From Streptomyces katrae (GTDB lineage: Bacteria > Actinomycetota > Actinomycetes > Streptomycetales > Streptomycetaceae), in assembly GCF_000966975.1 (NCBI RefSeq), contig NZ_JZWV01000744.1, forward strand, positions 1 through 10,653: DNA of 10,653 bases. The letters run 5' to 3'. The notes below the pieces were generated by a model that was given only the letters and a program-made list of their open reading frames with translations, did not search any database and was not told the origin of the DNA. This document shows positions 1 through 6,326 of the stretch, piece after piece; the stretch's first letter is position 1; each line of letters opens with the position of its first letter. A program made the position numbers and the translations under genes.

Positions 1-1047
1 CGGCAGCGGGTGGCCGCCGGCCGGGCGGCGGGCTGCCGTCCAGGAGCCGGTGAGGACGGCCCACTCCCCGCTGGCCGGCCGGGCGTCGATGCCGGCCTTG
101 CGCCCGGCGGTCATCCCCGCGGCCCACGCGGGCAGCGGGGCCTGGGCGCGGGCCGCGCCGCCGGGGGCGGAGCGGGCGTCGGCCAGCAGCCGGTGCAGGT
201 GGCGGGCGTCCCCGGGCCGGTCCTCCGGGCGCTTGGCCAGCAGGTCCAGCACGATCCGCTCGAAGTACTCGGGCAGCTCGGGCCGGTGGTCACGGGGCGG
301 CACGGGCGCGGTGTCGCGGTGGCCGACCAGCACGGACCAGGAGTCGCCCAGGTCGAACGGCGGGGCCCCGGTGGCGATCTCGTACAGGACGCAGCCCAGG
401 GAGTAGAGGTCGCTGCGGTGGTCGACCTCTCCGCCCGCGATCTGCTCGGGCGACATGTAGTGCGGGGTGCCCATGGCCATGCCGCCGCCGGTCAGCTTCG
501 CGGTGAAGCCGATGTCGGCGGCCAGCCGGGCGATGCCGAAGTCGCAGATCTTCACCGTGCCGTCGGTGAGCCGCATGATGTTGGCGGGCTTCAGGTCGCG
601 GTGGACGACGCCCTGGTCGTGGGTGTAGCCGAGGGCGGCGGCCATCTGCTCGGCGATGTCGAGGACCACGTCGACGGGGAGGGGGCGCGCCTCGTTCTCC
701 TCCATCAGCTGGCTGAGGTTCTGGCCGTCGAGGAGTTCCATGACCAGGTAGAGGGGGCCGCCGGCGGCGCTGTCGTCGCCGAAGTCGTGCACGACGGTGA
801 CGCCCCGGTGCTGGAGGGAGGCGGCCACGCGCGCCTCGCGCCGGAAACGCTCGCGCAGCACCTGGGTGAAGTGGGCGTCGTGTTCGGCGCCGACCGGCTT
901 GAGGCACTTCACGGCCACCTGCCGGCCCAGCGACTCGTCACGGGCGCGCCACACCTCGCCCATGCCGCCGCGCCCGATCAGATCGAGCGACCGGTACCGG
1001 CCCTGGATCAGTCTGGACCGGCCCTGGATCAGTCTGGACTCCGCCAT
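1..1047 (-). CDS. Serine/threonine protein kinase (Hanks type), C-terminus beyond window
   Basis: Reading the minus strand from the ATG at 1047 gives 349 residues without a stop before the left edge, so the gene is partial. The kinase domain spans about residues 17-290. It has the Gly-rich loop GRGGMGEVW (25-33), the ATP-binding Lys47 (VAVK), Glu71 in helix C, the catalytic loop HRDLKPAN (149-156, Asp151), DFG (169-171), an activation segment ending GTPHYMSPEQ (193-202), and the subdomain IX/XI motifs SDLYSLG and RPEDRP. All catalytic residues are present, so it should phosphorylate Ser/Thr in the cytoplasm. After residue 290 comes an Ala/Pro-rich stretch. No membrane segment or PASTA repeat is visible in the part present. 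The start lies inside the end of the upstream MpaB-like gene (19-bp overlap), and a purine-rich GGGGGCGG lies before the ATG, which suggests translational coupling. The N-terminus is odd: the heptapeptide SRLIQGR occurs twice in tandem (residues 4-17). The substrate is unknown. Confidence 0.95.
   Translation of the reverse strand, partial: MAESRLIQGRSRLIQGRYRSLDLIGRGGMGEVWRARDESLGRQVAVKCLKPVGAEHDAHFTQVLRERFRREARVAASLQHRGVTVVHDFGDDSAAGGPLYLVMELLDGQNLSQLMEENEARPLPVDVVLDIAEQMAAALGYTHDQGVVHRDLKPANIMRLTDGTVKICDFGIARLAADIGFTAKLTGGGMAMGTPHYMSPEQIAGGEVDHRSDLYSLGCVLYEIATGAPPFDLGDSWSVLVGHRDTAPVPPRDHRPELPEYFERIVLDLLAKRPEDRPGDARHLHRLLADARSAPGGAARAQAPLPAWAAGMTAGRKAGIDARPASGEWAVLTGSWTAARRPAGGHPLP
996..1039. 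repeat. Perfect 21-bp tandem duplication at the kinase start
   Basis: Two identical 21-bp units (996-1016 and 1017-1037, with 2 further matching bases to 1039) follow each other without a gap. In the kinase frame they encode SRLIQGR SRLIQGR, just before the first strand of the kinase domain. The MpaB stop codon (1029-1031, minus strand) falls in the unit nearer the kinase ATG, so the MpaB product ends before the second unit and is not altered by it. Most kinases of this type would need only one such unit, so the second looks like a slippage insertion that keeps the frame. Confidence 0.95.
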
Positions 1048-1982
1048 GTCTTGAAGCCGCCCCCGTCATCGTGCCCGTCGTCGTATCGCGCCCTCCCCAG
1101 CCGGTCCAGTATGGCCGCTGACTTACGCAGTGTGTACGCGGAGGGGCGGCTCCCGGGGCCCAGTCGGCGCATCGCTCTCAAGATGTGACCTGGAGGCAGC
1201 TGCCAGCGTAGACCTGCGGGAATGGTGCGCAGCACGCGGCCCGTGAGACGCAGGCGCCGAGTGACCGTGCGTGCGGGTGGTGCGGGACGGCCGTACAGCC
1301 GGTGCGCCCAGCCGGGGAGGCTGCCGTAGGCGAGTCCGGCGAGCGGACGCCACAACAGGTTTCGGCCAGGAACAAGCAGCGGGGGAACGGGCGGTGAGCG
1401 CAGGAAGGCGTCCACGGCCCGGGCGTCCGCCCCGGCGGCGAGCCGGGGGCGGACCGTCTCGAAGTACGCGGCCAGCTGCGCCGTGTCGGCGGGTGCGACG
1501 GCCGGGTCGAGGCCGACGAGGCGGGCGTTGACGCGGTTCTCGTCCACATACCGGTCGGCCTGGGCGGGAGTGAGCGGTACGCCGGACCCGCGGAGTATGT
1601 GCAGGAAGCTGTCGATCTGGGCGCAGTGCACCCACAGGAGGAGTTCGGGGTCGTCGACGCGGAACCGCTCGCCGGTGTCCGGGTCGGTGGCGGACAGCCG
1701 GCGGTGGAGGGCGCGCACATGGGCTCCGGCCCGCTCGGCGGCCCCGGTGGTGCCGTAGGTGAGGGTGCCGACGAAGTCGGCGGTGCGCAGCAGCCGCCCC
1801 CACGCGTCCTCGGCGAAGGCGGAGTTCTCCATGACCCCGCGGACGGCACGCGGGTGGAGGGCCTGGAGGTAGAGCGCGCGGACCCCGGCGATCCACATGA
1901 CCGGGTCGCCGTGGCAGTGCCAGGTGACGGACCCGGGTCCGTACAGTCCCGGGTCGGCGCCCTCGTACGGAGTTCCGCTCAT
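1029..1982 (-). CDS. Oxygenase MpaB family protein (DUF2236, Lcp/MpaB fold)
   Basis: This 317-residue protein fits the MpaB/DUF2236 family, the heme-protein superfamily that includes latex-clearing protein (Lcp) and the fungal mycophenolate enzyme MpaB. Supporting segments are GPGSVTWHCHGDPVMWIAG (16-34), the helix with ALHPRAVRGV (41-50), the helical segment WGRLLRTADFVGTLTYG (61-77), and LLWVHCAQIDSFL (115-127). In the last, His119 is the likely heme-ligand position by analogy with Lcp. No signal peptide or convincing transmembrane segment is seen, so it is probably cytoplasmic. The ATG at 1982 is preceded by GGGAGGCGGGCG, a good ribosome site. The stop lies 19 bp inside the kinase gene, so the two are probably one transcript. 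The substrate cannot be told from the sequence. Members are predicted oxygenases, but few are characterised, so the reaction is an open question. Confidence 0.88.
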   Translation of the reverse strand: MSGTPYEGADPGLYGPGSVTWHCHGDPVMWIAGVRALYLQALHPRAVRGVMENSAFAEDAWGRLLRTADFVGTLTYGTTGAAERAGAHVRALHRRLSATDPDTGERFRVDDPELLLWVHCAQIDSFLHILRGSGVPLTPAQADRYVDENRVNARLVGLDPAVAPADTAQLAAYFETVRPRLAAGADARAVDAFLRSPPVPPLLVPGRNLLWRPLAGLAYGSLPGWAHRLYGRPAPPARTVTRRLRLTGRVLRTIPAGLRWQLPPGHILRAMRRLGPGSRPSAYTLRKSAAILDRLGRARYDDGHDDGGGFKTWRSPD

Positions 1983-2245
1983 CGCCCGCCTCCCGCGGTC
2001 GAGCCTACCCAGCCGGGCGCGGGTCCCACCGCCCCCGCCACGGCGCGGCGCGAAACCGCCGGGTGGCGGCGCGCACCGGTGTCAGCGGTCCGTCAGGACC
2101 GGGCCCGCCGGCGTCAAGGTCCCGTCATGGGCCGTCGCCGCTGCCCCGGCCCCGGGGATAGCTTCGGTGGCACGCCCCGGACCGCCTCCCCGCAGCCCGG
2201 GGCACCCTGCCCGTTCGTCATCCGTGGTTCCCCCGGGAGGACCCC
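1983..2245. other. Divergent intergenic region between the MpaB-like and SAV_915-like genes
   Basis: These 263 bp separate two divergent genes and so should hold promoters for both. On the minus side a TAGGCT about 25 bp before the oxygenase ATG could be a -10 element, without a convincing -35. On the plus side nothing stands out except the ribosome site GGGAGGA (2235-2241) before the ATG at 2246. A small perfect dyad, CGGTCC-GTCA-GGACCG, lies at 2086-2101 and might be an operator or chance. No coding gene or RNA is recognised here. Confidence 0.4.
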
Positions 2246-2325
2246 ATGTGCCTGTTCACGTACGAAGACGACCCCGAGCCCGAGGAACGCGTCCCGGCCG
2301 GACCCCTGTACGTCCCGGTCCGGCC

Positions 2326-2343
2326 GGGTACGGGTACGGGTAC
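2326..2343. repeat. Hexanucleotide repeat GGGTAC x3
   Basis: Three perfect tandem copies of GGGTAC occur inside the SAV_915-like gene and encode Gly-Thr repeats (GTGTGTG). Any copy-number change would keep the frame. It lies about 100 bp before the 8-bp duplication that breaks the same gene. Confidence 0.85.
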
Positions 2344-2427
2344 CGGGCAGGTGGTGGTGCGGCTGTTCCGTACCCCGCTGGGTGCCCGTACCGCTGTCGG
2401 ATTCACCCGGGCGGAGCGGCTCGCCGC

Positions 2428-2443
2428 CGTGCTCGCGTGCTCG
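2428..2443. repeat. Perfect 8-bp tandem duplication CGTGCTCG x2 (frameshifting)
   Basis: CGTGCTCG at 2428-2435 is followed at once by the same 8 bases at 2436-2443. Eight is not a multiple of three, so the second copy shifts the frame. With one copy removed the reading runs from LAAVL straight into GAGHPWIRL. Confidence 0.95.
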
Positions 2444-2665
2444 GCGCGGGGCACCCGTGGATCCGGCTCTCGGAGTCGGCGCTGCGCGCGCTGGCCGAGC
2501 CGCTGGGGGCGGCGTCGCTGACCGTGGACCCGTCCCTGACCGCCCCGGCGGCCGCACCGGTGGGGGCCGGCACGGGGGCGGCCGCCGTCCCGGGCGTACC
2601 GGCTGCCGCGTCCCCCGGGGTGTCCGCCCGGGCCGCCCGGGCCGTCTGAGGGGGCCGGGACCGTC

Positions 2666-4000
2666 ATGACCGTCGACGTGCTCTCCGAGGTCGCGGCAGG
2701 CACCGGCGACCTCTCCGTGTGGCCCGCCTCCACGGCCCGGCTCCCGCACGGCGGCCTGGCCGTCGGCGGGGTGTCGCTGGCGGAGGTCGCCCAGCGGTTC
2801 GACACCCCCGTCTACGTCCTGGACGAGGGCGAGGTGCGGGGCCGCTGCCGCACCTACCGGGACGCCTTCCCCGACGCCGAGGTGCTGTACGCCGCCAAGG
2901 CGTTCCTCTCCCGCGCGATGGCGCGCTGGGTGCGGGAGGAGGGGCTCGGCCTGGACGTGTGCTCCGCCGGTGAGCTGGAGCTGGCCGTCACCTCGGGGTT
3001 CCCGCCCGAGCGGATCGTGCTGCACGGCAACGCCAAGTCACCCCGGGACATCTCCGCCGCGCTGCGGCTCGGGGTGGGCCGGATCGTCATCGACAGCTCC
3101 TCCGAGATCGCCCGTATCGCGGCGGCCGTGGGTCCGGAGGGGCGCCAGCGGGTGCTCGTGCGGGTCGTGCCGGGGGTGGCGGCGGGCGGCCACGAGAAGG
3201 TCCGTACCGGTACGGAGGGCCAGAAGTTCGGGCTGTCCGCCGCCGACGGGAGCGCCCAGGAGGCCGTGGCCCGGATCCTGGCCCAGCCCCGGCTCGAACT
3301 CGCCGGGCTGCACTGTCACATCGGCTCCCAGATCACCACGGTGGACGCGTACCTGGTGGCCCTGGGCCGCATGGTGGAGCTGATGGCCGCCGTGCACGAG
3401 GTGCACGGGGCGGTGCTGCCCGAGCTGGACCTGGGCGGCGGGCACGGCATCGCCTACCGGCCCGGCGAGCCCGCCCTGGACCTCACCGCCCTGGCGCGGG
3501 AGCTGCGCACCGCCCTGGCGGACCGCTGCGCGGCCGTCGGCCTGCCGCTCCCCCGGCTGACGGTGGAGCCGGGGCGGGCCATCGCCGGGCCGGCGGGGGT
3601 GGCCCTGTACCGGGTGCTCGCCGTCAAGCGCTCCGGCGGGAAGCTGTTCGTGGCGGTGGACGGCGGGATGAGCGACAACCCGCGGCCGGCCCTGTACGGG
3701 GTGCGCTACGCGCCCCGGCTGGTGGGCCGGGCCTCCACGGCGGGCTGCCGTACGGCCACGGTCGTCGGCCGGCACTGCGAGGCGGGCGACGTCCTGGCGG
3801 TCGACGCCGAGCTGCCGGGGGACGTCCACCCGGGCGACCTGCTGGCCGTCCCGGTGGCCGGCGCCTACCAGCTGTCCATGGCCTCCGGCTACAACATGGT
3901 CGGCCGGCCGCCGGTGGTCGCCGTCCACGAGGGCGCGGCGCGGGTACTGGTCAGGCGCGAGACCCTGGATGACTTCCGCAGCCGGGACATCGGCGGCTGA
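2666..4000 (+). CDS. lysA: Diaminopimelate decarboxylase-type PLP enzyme (LysA family)
   Basis: This 444-residue fold-type III PLP decarboxylase is closest to LysA, which converts meso-diaminopimelate to L-lysine and CO2 in the cytoplasm. Visible marks are the PLP lysine in YAAKAF (Lys78), the GLDVCSAGEL segment (94-104), HCHIGSQ (216-222, with the His that stacks on PLP), the glycine loop DLGGGHG (255-261), EPGR (301-304), the active-site cysteine and glutamate in HCEAGD (370-375), and ASGYNMVGRPP (406-416), which carries the conserved tyrosine. The length is normal for the family. The ATG follows a GAGGGGGCCGGGA purine tract. As I recall it, the usual Streptomyces lysA product is longer (about 460 residues), has HSHIGSQ and CESGD, and lies beside threonine/homoserine genes. 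Here the context is a SAV_915-type gene, so this may be a second paralog with a narrower or different role, such as supply of lysine or a related amino acid. Decarboxylase activity is well supported, the exact substrate less so. Confidence 0.9.
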   Translation: MTVDVLSEVAAGTGDLSVWPASTARLPHGGLAVGGVSLAEVAQRFDTPVYVLDEGEVRGRCRTYRDAFPDAEVLYAAKAFLSRAMARWVREEGLGLDVCSAGELELAVTSGFPPERIVLHGNAKSPRDISAALRLGVGRIVIDSSSEIARIAAAVGPEGRQRVLVRVVPGVAAGGHEKVRTGTEGQKFGLSAADGSAQEAVARILAQPRLELAGLHCHIGSQITTVDAYLVALGRMVELMAAVHEVHGAVLPELDLGGGHGIAYRPGEPALDLTALARELRTALADRCAAVGLPLPRLTVEPGRAIAGPAGVALYRVLAVKRSGGKLFVAVDGGMSDNPRPALYGVRYAPRLVGRASTAGCRTATVVGRHCEAGDVLAVDAELPGDVHPGDLLAVPVAGAYQLSMASGYNMVGRPPVVAVHEGAARVLVRRETLDDFRSRDIGG

Positions 4001-4028
4001 GCCGTCCGGACCCGTACGCCCCGGCTCT

Positions 4029-4054
4029 GCGGGCCCCTTCGCCGGGGGGCCCGC
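4029..4054 (+). terminator. GC-rich hairpin after lysA
   Basis: A perfect 9-bp stem, GCGGGCCCC (4029-4037) with GGGGCCCGC (4046-4054), closes an 8-nt loop 28 bp after the lysA stop. There is no T-run, as is common for Streptomyces terminators. It could act alone or with the longer hairpin that follows. Confidence 0.5.
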
Positions 4055-4094
4055 GGGGCCGGGGCCCGTTGCGCGGTCCGCTCGAACACACGGA

Positions 4095-4137
4095 AGCCGC
4101 CCGGTCCCGGTATCCCCACACCGGGAGCCGGACGGCT
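4095..4137 (+). terminator. Long stem-loop terminator candidate after lysA
   Basis: The left arm 4095-4111 (AGCCGCCCGGTCCCGGT) pairs with the right arm 4120-4137, with one mismatch and one bulged base, around the 8-nt loop ATCCCCAC. A stem of about 17 bp this rich in GC is the strongest fold in the gap and the most likely terminator of the SAV_915/lysA transcript. It is nearly symmetric, so it could also stop antisense transcription. Confidence 0.65.
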
Positions 4138-4524
4138 CCTGTGACGTGCGACGGGTGCGCAGGCGCTCGGTCGTCTCGATCCGGGCCCCCCACGGGCCGG
4201 ATACCGCACCCTCTGGCGGGGTTCTGCGCCCCGCCGTAGGCCGTACGCCGCGGAACTGCCATTCCGCTCCGTCGCCCCTCCAGTCTGGTGCCGTCCCGGA
4301 CGTCCCCCTGACACCCTTGACGTGTTCCTTCCGTTTGTTCACCGATCCTTGACGCGCCCTTGATCTCCCCGTCGGACTCGGTATCGAACGAGGCCCCGGT
4401 TCGAGCCTGCCAGGGATGCTCGCGCCGGGACCTGCACCCCGCCGCGCCGGCCGCCCTTCAGCGGGGTTGACGGCTTGTCAGGGAAGTACCGGGCAGCGCT
4501 GATCGAGTATGCGAGGGTGGGGAA
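4138..4524. other. Gap between the lysA terminator and the ESX-like unit
   Basis: No gene with convincing coding character is seen on either strand in these 387 bp. The stretch 4310-4400 is less GC-rich than the surroundings and holds several TTGAC-like hexamers (4317, 4349, 4467), which suits a promoter region for the gene at 4525. A second possible promoter is TTGTCA (4475-4480), 17 bp, GCTGAT (4498-4503), but it would leave only a very short leader. The purine tract GAGGGTGGGGAA just before 4525 is the ribosome site. Confidence 0.45.
4360..4387 (+). promoter_or_regulatory. Possible promoter for the ESX-like unit
   Basis: TTGATC (4360-4365) and TATCGA (4382-4387) are 16 bp apart and resemble -35 and -10 boxes of the main vegetative sigma factor. 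They lie about 140 bp before the first gene. Both boxes are imperfect, so this is only a candidate. Confidence 0.25.
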
Positions 4525-4962
4525 ATGACGTTCGAATTCGAAGCGGAATGGGCCCGGGCGAAGGGGGAGGCCGCCATGCGCCTCGCCTCGGCCGGACCGC
4601 TGCCCGCGCCCACTCCCCAGCCGAGCCCCTCCGCGTCGCCGCACGCCGCGGACGCCGACCTCGGCCTCGTCCACGACCCCGTGCGCTCCAAGGCGTCCGC
4701 CATGCGTACGGCGAACGCCGAGGCCCGCGGCAAGTCCACCCTCGACGACGCCGAGGCCGTGGGCCGCGTCCACTCCGGATGGGCGGCCGGGCCGGCGAGC
4801 AACGACTGCGTGGGCGCCTGGCAGCGCAGGCTCCGGGAGCTCGCGGACCTGGTCGACGGCGCGGCCGACGCGCTGACCAAGGGCGCGAACGCCATCACCG
4901 GCGAGGACGCGGCGATCGGCGCCTCGCTGCGCGCGGCCGGCGGCGTGCTGGGGGACGCCTGA
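4525..4962 (+). CDS. WXG100-like small helical protein (ESX/type VII associated)
   Basis: This 145-residue hypothetical protein has a short acidic N-terminus (MTFEFEAEWARAKGEAAMRL), then a Pro/Ser/Ala-rich linker (about 24-42), then a helical C-terminal part. That part holds SGWAAGPASND (84-94), where Trp86 and the Gly/Pro turn look like a WXG-type hairpin. The second helix, with WQRRLRELADLVDGAADALTKGA (99-121), resembles the second helix of WXG100 proteins. The ending DAAIGASLRAAGGVLGDA is also typical. There is no signal peptide. The start follows GAGGGTGGGGAA. The stop and the next start share one base (TGATG), so the two genes are almost certainly translationally coupled and their products may pair as an ESX-like heterodimer. 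No YxxxD/E export signal is visible. I do not recognise a named family. Confidence 0.75.
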   Translation: MTFEFEAEWARAKGEAAMRLASAGPLPAPTPQPSPSASPHAADADLGLVHDPVRSKASAMRTANAEARGKSTLDDAEAVGRVHSGWAAGPASNDCVGAWQRRLRELADLVDGAADALTKGANAITGEDAAIGASLRAAGGVLGDA

Positions 4963-6323
4963 TGGTCTCCGTATCCGAGCTGAAGCAGGCCGACCCGGGC
5001 AAGTGGCGCGCCGCGGCCGACGACGCGGTGGCCGTGGCCAAGCAGTGCGACGGCCTCGCCACCCACGCCCGCGAGGACGTGGCCCGCACGGTGAACCGCT
5101 GCTGGGTCGGCGAGTCGGGCCGGGCCGCCACGGAACGCTTCGTGAAGCACGCCGACGACTACGAGACCTCCGCGGTGGCCCTGCGGGCGATGGCCAAGGT
5201 CTACGACGACCTCGCGGACGCGATCACGGCGGCGCAGCGGGACCTCAACAGCGCCCTGGACTACGCCCGCACGCACGACCTGAAGGTCGAGGAAAGCGGC
5301 CGGGTCCAGCTGTCCCACCCGGTCATGGCGCCTCCGGGCAGCACCGAGCACCTCGAACCGGCGAACCACGCACAGGGGATCATCGTCGAGGCCCTCCGCC
5401 AGGCGGCCCAGGCCGACACGGAAGCGGCACGCGCCCTGCGCACCATCGAGGGTCTCACCGCGATCTCGGACCCGAAGCTGGCCAAGGAGGCCCTGACCCC
5501 CGGCTCCCCGCTCGCCATCGCCCTCGCCCTGTCCGGCGGCGTCGACGGCCTGCACCCGATCAACGTCTCCCCGGCGCAGTTCGCGGCGGTGAACCGGGCG
5601 TCGGCCGAGACGGGCATCAGCCGGAAGCTGCTGCTGGCGATCCTGTGGCAGGAACAGCAGTGGTACCAGAACTTCAGCCCCGGCCTCACTGGCCCGCTGC
5701 CCGTGGGCGGCAGGGTCTTCGACTGGACGTTGCAGCAGACCATCAAGCCGGACAAGTCCCTCGGCATCACGCACATGAAGCCGGAGACGGCACGGGATGT
5801 GATGCATCGGAACCAGACGGCCTTCACCCTGCCGGACGGCACCTTCCTCGGTGATCTCGGAGACGCGGAACTGACCAAGTACATCGAGGAAAATCCCAAC
5901 GAGGACATTCGGCTGAGTGCGTATCACCTCAGCGACCTGGAACGGAATCGCTACGGGGCGAGGACCGACAAACAGCTCTTCACGCTGTACGCGGCGGACA
6001 CCCCTGAGGTGCGGGAGCTGAACGAGCGGTACGGCGACGAGTCGAGCAGTCGCGGTGGCGACATCAGGACTCGGGGTGAGCACTGGGACAAGGTGGAGCC
6101 GCACCTCGACGACGCGATGGCCTGGTACGCGCTCACGGACGAACAACGGGCCACCGCCATGCGCCAGCTCGAATCGCAGACCCCGGCCGGACACCACGTC
6201 TCCATCGACCCGATCTACCATGAGGGCGGCGGGCCGAGCACCGGCACGGGCACCGGTCCGGCGGAACCCGGCACCCCCTCCCCCGGCCCGGGACCGGCCC
6301 CGCAGCCGCCGAGGAGCCACTGA
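4962..6323 (+). CDS. WXG-headed protein with lytic transglycosylase/lysozyme-like domain
   Basis: This 453-residue protein starts at the ATG that overlaps the previous stop. Residues 1-110 form a helix-turn-helix of WXG type: NRCWVGESGRAA (46-57, Trp48-x-Gly50) between two long helices, the second containing YDDLADAITAAQRDL. Residues 111-195 look like a helical linker. Residues about 200-335 resemble a soluble-lytic-transglycosylase/goose-lysozyme fold: AETGISRKLLLAILWQEQQW (216-234) with the likely catalytic Glu231, then SLGITHMKPETARDV (266-280) like the SxGxxQxxPxTA motif, then IRLSAYHLSDLERN (317-330) like the usual late helix. The tail (422-453) is Gly/Pro/Thr-rich and disordered. There is no signal peptide, which suits type VII export. 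The likely role is cleavage of peptidoglycan glycan strands, as a toxin or as a wall-remodelling enzyme. Third-position A/T rises clearly around 5877-6090 compared with the N-terminal part. An inactive binding role cannot be excluded. Confidence 0.75.
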   Translation: MVSVSELKQADPGKWRAAADDAVAVAKQCDGLATHAREDVARTVNRCWVGESGRAATERFVKHADDYETSAVALRAMAKVYDDLADAITAAQRDLNSALDYARTHDLKVEESGRVQLSHPVMAPPGSTEHLEPANHAQGIIVEALRQAAQADTEAARALRTIEGLTAISDPKLAKEALTPGSPLAIALALSGGVDGLHPINVSPAQFAAVNRASAETGISRKLLLAILWQEQQWYQNFSPGLTGPLPVGGRVFDWTLQQTIKPDKSLGITHMKPETARDVMHRNQTAFTLPDGTFLGDLGDAELTKYIEENPNEDIRLSAYHLSDLERNRYGARTDKQLFTLYAADTPEVRELNERYGDESSSRGGDIRTRGEHWDKVEPHLDDAMAWYALTDEQRATAMRQLESQTPAGHHVSIDPIYHEGGGPSTGTGTGPAEPGTPSPGPGPAPQPPRSH

Positions 6324-6326
6324 CCC

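Larger units (their letters stand above)
2246..2649 (+). pseudogene. SAV_915-family small protein, frameshifted by an 8-bp duplication
   Basis: The ATG at 2246 follows a strong GGGAGGA ribosome site. The frame begins MCLFTYEDDPEPEERV and runs through VVVRLFRTPLGARTAVGF to LAAVL (about residue 63). It then turns into basic, Arg-rich sequence and stops at 2519-2521, giving 91 residues. The expected continuation, GHPWIRLSESALRALAEPLG followed by ASLTVDPSLTAP, is in another frame and ends with the stop at 2647-2649. The switch falls exactly on a perfect tandem repeat of CGTGCTCG (2428-2443). Dropping one copy restores a continuous 131-residue protein with the layout I know from Streptomyces SAV_915-type proteins: a beta-rich first half, then WIRLSE..LRALA and a TVDP motif. 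The function of this family is unknown. The restored gene ends 16 bp before lysA, so the two were probably cotranscribed. It could be a pseudogene, a slippage-switched gene, or an assembly error. Confidence 0.8.

Noticed and set aside
10..1188. Plus-strand open frame of 392 codons opposite the kinase
   Set aside because: The minus strand encodes a complete Hanks-type kinase domain there. The plus reading is low-complexity and lacks a ribosome site.
3038..4342. Minus-strand open frame of 434 codons opposite lysA
   Set aside because: It is antisense to a complete LysA enzyme with all motifs. Its composition is rich in Arg, Gly, His and Gln and has no recognisable domain.
4390..4430. tRNA-like T-loop (GGTTCGAGCC)
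   Set aside because: The bases flanking TTCGAGC do not form a 5-bp stem, and there is no acceptor stem or anticodon arm nearby.
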